A stretch of 64,000 nucleotides of DNA from JBBQLG01 sp964251665 (GTDB taxonomy: Bacteria; Bacteroidota; Bacteroidia; Cytophagales; Spirosomataceae): the NCBI GenBank assembly GCA_964251665.1, contig CAXUKO010000003.1:1-64000 (forward strand), given 5' to 3'. The notes beneath the pieces are model-generated. The model had not been told where the DNA came from, made no database searches, and saw nothing but the letters and a program-made list of their open reading frames with translations. Shown in pieces: positions 62,548 to 64,000 of this stretch (position 1 is the first letter of the stretch; each line of letters opens with the position of its first letter). Made by a program: the position numbers and the translations under genes.

Positions 62548-63888
62548 ATGGGAAAGAAGATTCTGACCGAGCATATTGACGTTCCCGGCATCGAGACATT
62601 CGATGTGTATCGGAAACAGGGAGGCTATACCGCTGTTGAGAAAGCGGTAAAGACGATGACGCCCGAATTGATCGTCGAAGAAGTAAAAAAAGCAGGGGTA
62701 CGTGGTCGGGGCGGTGCTGGTTTCCCAATGGGGATGAAGTGGAGCTTTCTGGCTAAGCCGGAAGGTATTCCCCGATATCTGGTCTGCAACGCAGACGAAT
62801 CGGAGCCGGGTACGTTCAAGGACCATTACCTGATGAAAAATTTACCGCACCTGCTCATCGAAGGCATGATCGTTTCCAGCTTCGCACTGGGGGCCAACAC
62901 GTCGTTCATCTACGTGCGTGGTGAGTTAATGTACGTGATTCGCATTCTCGAAAAAGCTATCGCCGAAGCTAAAGCGGCTGGTTTTCTGGGTAAAAACATC
63001 CTTGGTTCAGGCTATGACCTTGAACTGGTTGTACAACCGGGCGGTGGAGCTTACATCTGTGGTGAAGAAACAGCCCTGCTCGAATCATTGGAGGGTAAAC
63101 GAGGTAATCCTCGCAATAAACCACCGTTCCCGGCAGTAAAGGGCCTCTACCAAAGTCCAACGGTGGTAAACAACGTCGAGTCAATTGCAACAACGCCCTG
63201 GATTATTAACAATGGCGGAGAAGCTTATGCGGGTATTGGCATCGGTCGGAGCACAGGAACAAAATTGATTTCTGCGTCTGGTCATATAAAAAAGCCGGGC
63301 GTGTACGAAATTGAGTTAGGCGTTCCTGTCGAAGAGTTTATTTACTCGGATGAGTGGTGCGGTGGTATCCGCGATGGGCATCACCTGAAAGCGCTGGTTG
63401 CCGGTGGTTCATCGGTGCCCATTTTGCCCGCTACACTCGCTTTAAATCTGGCTAATGGCGAACCTCGTTTGATGAGTTATGAATCCTTGTCGGAAGGTGG
63501 TTTTCAAACGGGTACTATGCTGGGTTCGGGTGGGTTTATCGTGATGGATGAAACCGCCTGTGTGGTACGGAATACGTGGAATTTCGCCCGGTTCTACCAT
63601 CATGAATCGTGTGGACAGTGCAGCCCCTGCCGTGAAGGAACGGGCTGGATGGAAAAAGTCCTGCACCGCATCGAACACGGCCACGGTCACGCCCACGACA
63701 TCGACCTGCTGGTTGACGTCGCGAAAAAGATTGAAGGAAATACCATCTGTCCGCTGGGAGATGCGGCAGCCTGGCCCGTAGCCAGTGCTATTCGGCATTT
63801 CCGTGACGAGTTCGAGTGGCACGTAACCAACCCGTTTGAAGCGACTCAGCCGGGTGCCGTATTCCGGGGCGACATGGCGCTGGTTTAA
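62548..63888 (+). CDS. nuoF: NADH-quinone oxidoreductase subunit F
   Basis: A 446-residue FMN- and NADH-binding subunit. RGRGGAGFPMGMKWSF binds FMN, the GGGAYICGEETALLESLEG loop binds NADH, and ESCGQCSPCREG ligates the N3 [4Fe-4S] cluster. Its presence with nuoE shows a full NADH-oxidising module, which some Bacteroidota lack. Confidence 0.97.
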   Translation: MGKKILTEHIDVPGIETFDVYRKQGGYTAVEKAVKTMTPELIVEEVKKAGVRGRGGAGFPMGMKWSFLAKPEGIPRYLVCNADESEPGTFKDHYLMKNLPHLLIEGMIVSSFALGANTSFIYVRGELMYVIRILEKAIAEAKAAGFLGKNILGSGYDLELVVQPGGGAYICGEETALLESLEGKRGNPRNKPPFPAVKGLYQSPTVVNNVESIATTPWIINNGGEAYAGIGIGRSTGTKLISASGHIKKPGVYEIELGVPVEEFIYSDEWCGGIRDGHHLKALVAGGSSVPILPATLALNLANGEPRLMSYESLSEGGFQTGTMLGSGGFIVMDETACVVRNTWNFARFYHHESCGQCSPCREGTGWMEKVLHRIEHGHGHAHDIDLLVDVAKKIEGNTICPLGDAAAWPVASAIRHFRDEFEWHVTNPFEATQPGAVFRGDMALV

Positions 63889-63905
63889 CCAAAAACGACG
63901 GGATA

Positions 63906-64000
63906 ATGGACGAGTTAACGATGCTGCGAAAAATGGTCGAAGAACACGACTATGTAGCTGCGCTTGCCATCATTGACGAATTGGATGAGATGGCAAAAGA
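63906..64000 (+). CDS. DUF29-like small protein, 5' end (partial)
   Basis: A frame starting ATG 63906 runs off the window after 31 codons and reads MDELTMLRKMVEEHDYVAAL followed by an acidic helix (IIDELDEMAK). The start resembles small DUF29-type proteins that begin with an EL-rich helix and a D/E-rich repeat. It lies 17 nt after nuoF, where nuoG would be expected, so it may be an extra gene within the nuo operon. The family assignment is tentative. Confidence 0.55.
   Translation, partial: MDELTMLRKMVEEHDYVAALAIIDELDEMAK

Overview
The window looks like a chromosomal segment of a Bacteroidota bacterium of the order Cytophagales, probably Spirosoma or a close relative (the genus is an impression from protein style, not a computed match). 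The signs are two secreted proteins ending in type IX secretion sorting domains, promoter boxes of the TTG / TAnnTTTG type instead of E. coli-type boxes, weak or absent Shine-Dalgarno sequences, a DUF5686 outer-membrane protein, and the Bacteroidota gene orders yceD-rpmF-plsX-fabH-efp-accB-accC and exbB-exbD-exbD-tonB-pstS-like-TPR. Almost every base belongs to housekeeping or ordinary accessory genes. I see no insertion sequence, prophage or CRISPR array.

Layout. 1-200: the 3' end of a 5S rRNA with its terminator, then tRNA-Pro(CGG). 237-6986: a complete tryptophan operon trpE-G-D-C-F-B-A, preceded by what reads as a full transcription attenuator: a 10-residue leader peptide with tandem Trp codons, a 1:2 hairpin, a 10-bp antiterminator and a terminator. 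7044-18543: sugar-surface genes (a glycosyltransferase, an LpxH-like hydrolase, a NeuD-type acyltransferase, GDP-L-fucose synthase), a DEAD-box helicase, fructosamine kinase, AnmK, L-2-hydroxyglutarate oxidase and a ThuA protein. 18618-25833: Nudix hydrolase, then a myo-inositol oxygenase flanked by two sodium:solute symporters, then a DUF5686 protein. 26063-31314: miscellaneous genes (EcsC, DUF1624, a small membrane protein, HNH nuclease, DUF72, SGNH hydrolase). 31435-37074 (minus): the fatty-acid, ribosome and EF-P operon. 37231-39964: a DUF427 gene and an osmoprotectant ABC transporter whose substrate-binding domain appears circularly permuted and is fused to the permease. 39933-45759: MscS channel, Uma2 protein, a secreted SASA esterase-like protein and an MFS transporter. 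46201-52156: the ExbB/ExbD/TonB energy-transduction cluster. 52323-59022: adk, obgE and two further secreted SASA-domain proteins with T9SS tails. 59236-63888: nuoA-F of complex I, then the start of a small DUF29-like gene running off the right edge.

The strongest observations are the trp attenuator, the permuted osmoprotectant-binding domain, a myo-inositol oxygenase very close to the animal enzyme, three SASA-domain paralogues with different C-terminal ends, and a large number of long, mostly unrelated intergenic inverted repeats. These repeats occur at convergent gene ends and also inside operons (the fatty-acid, nuo and exb clusters).
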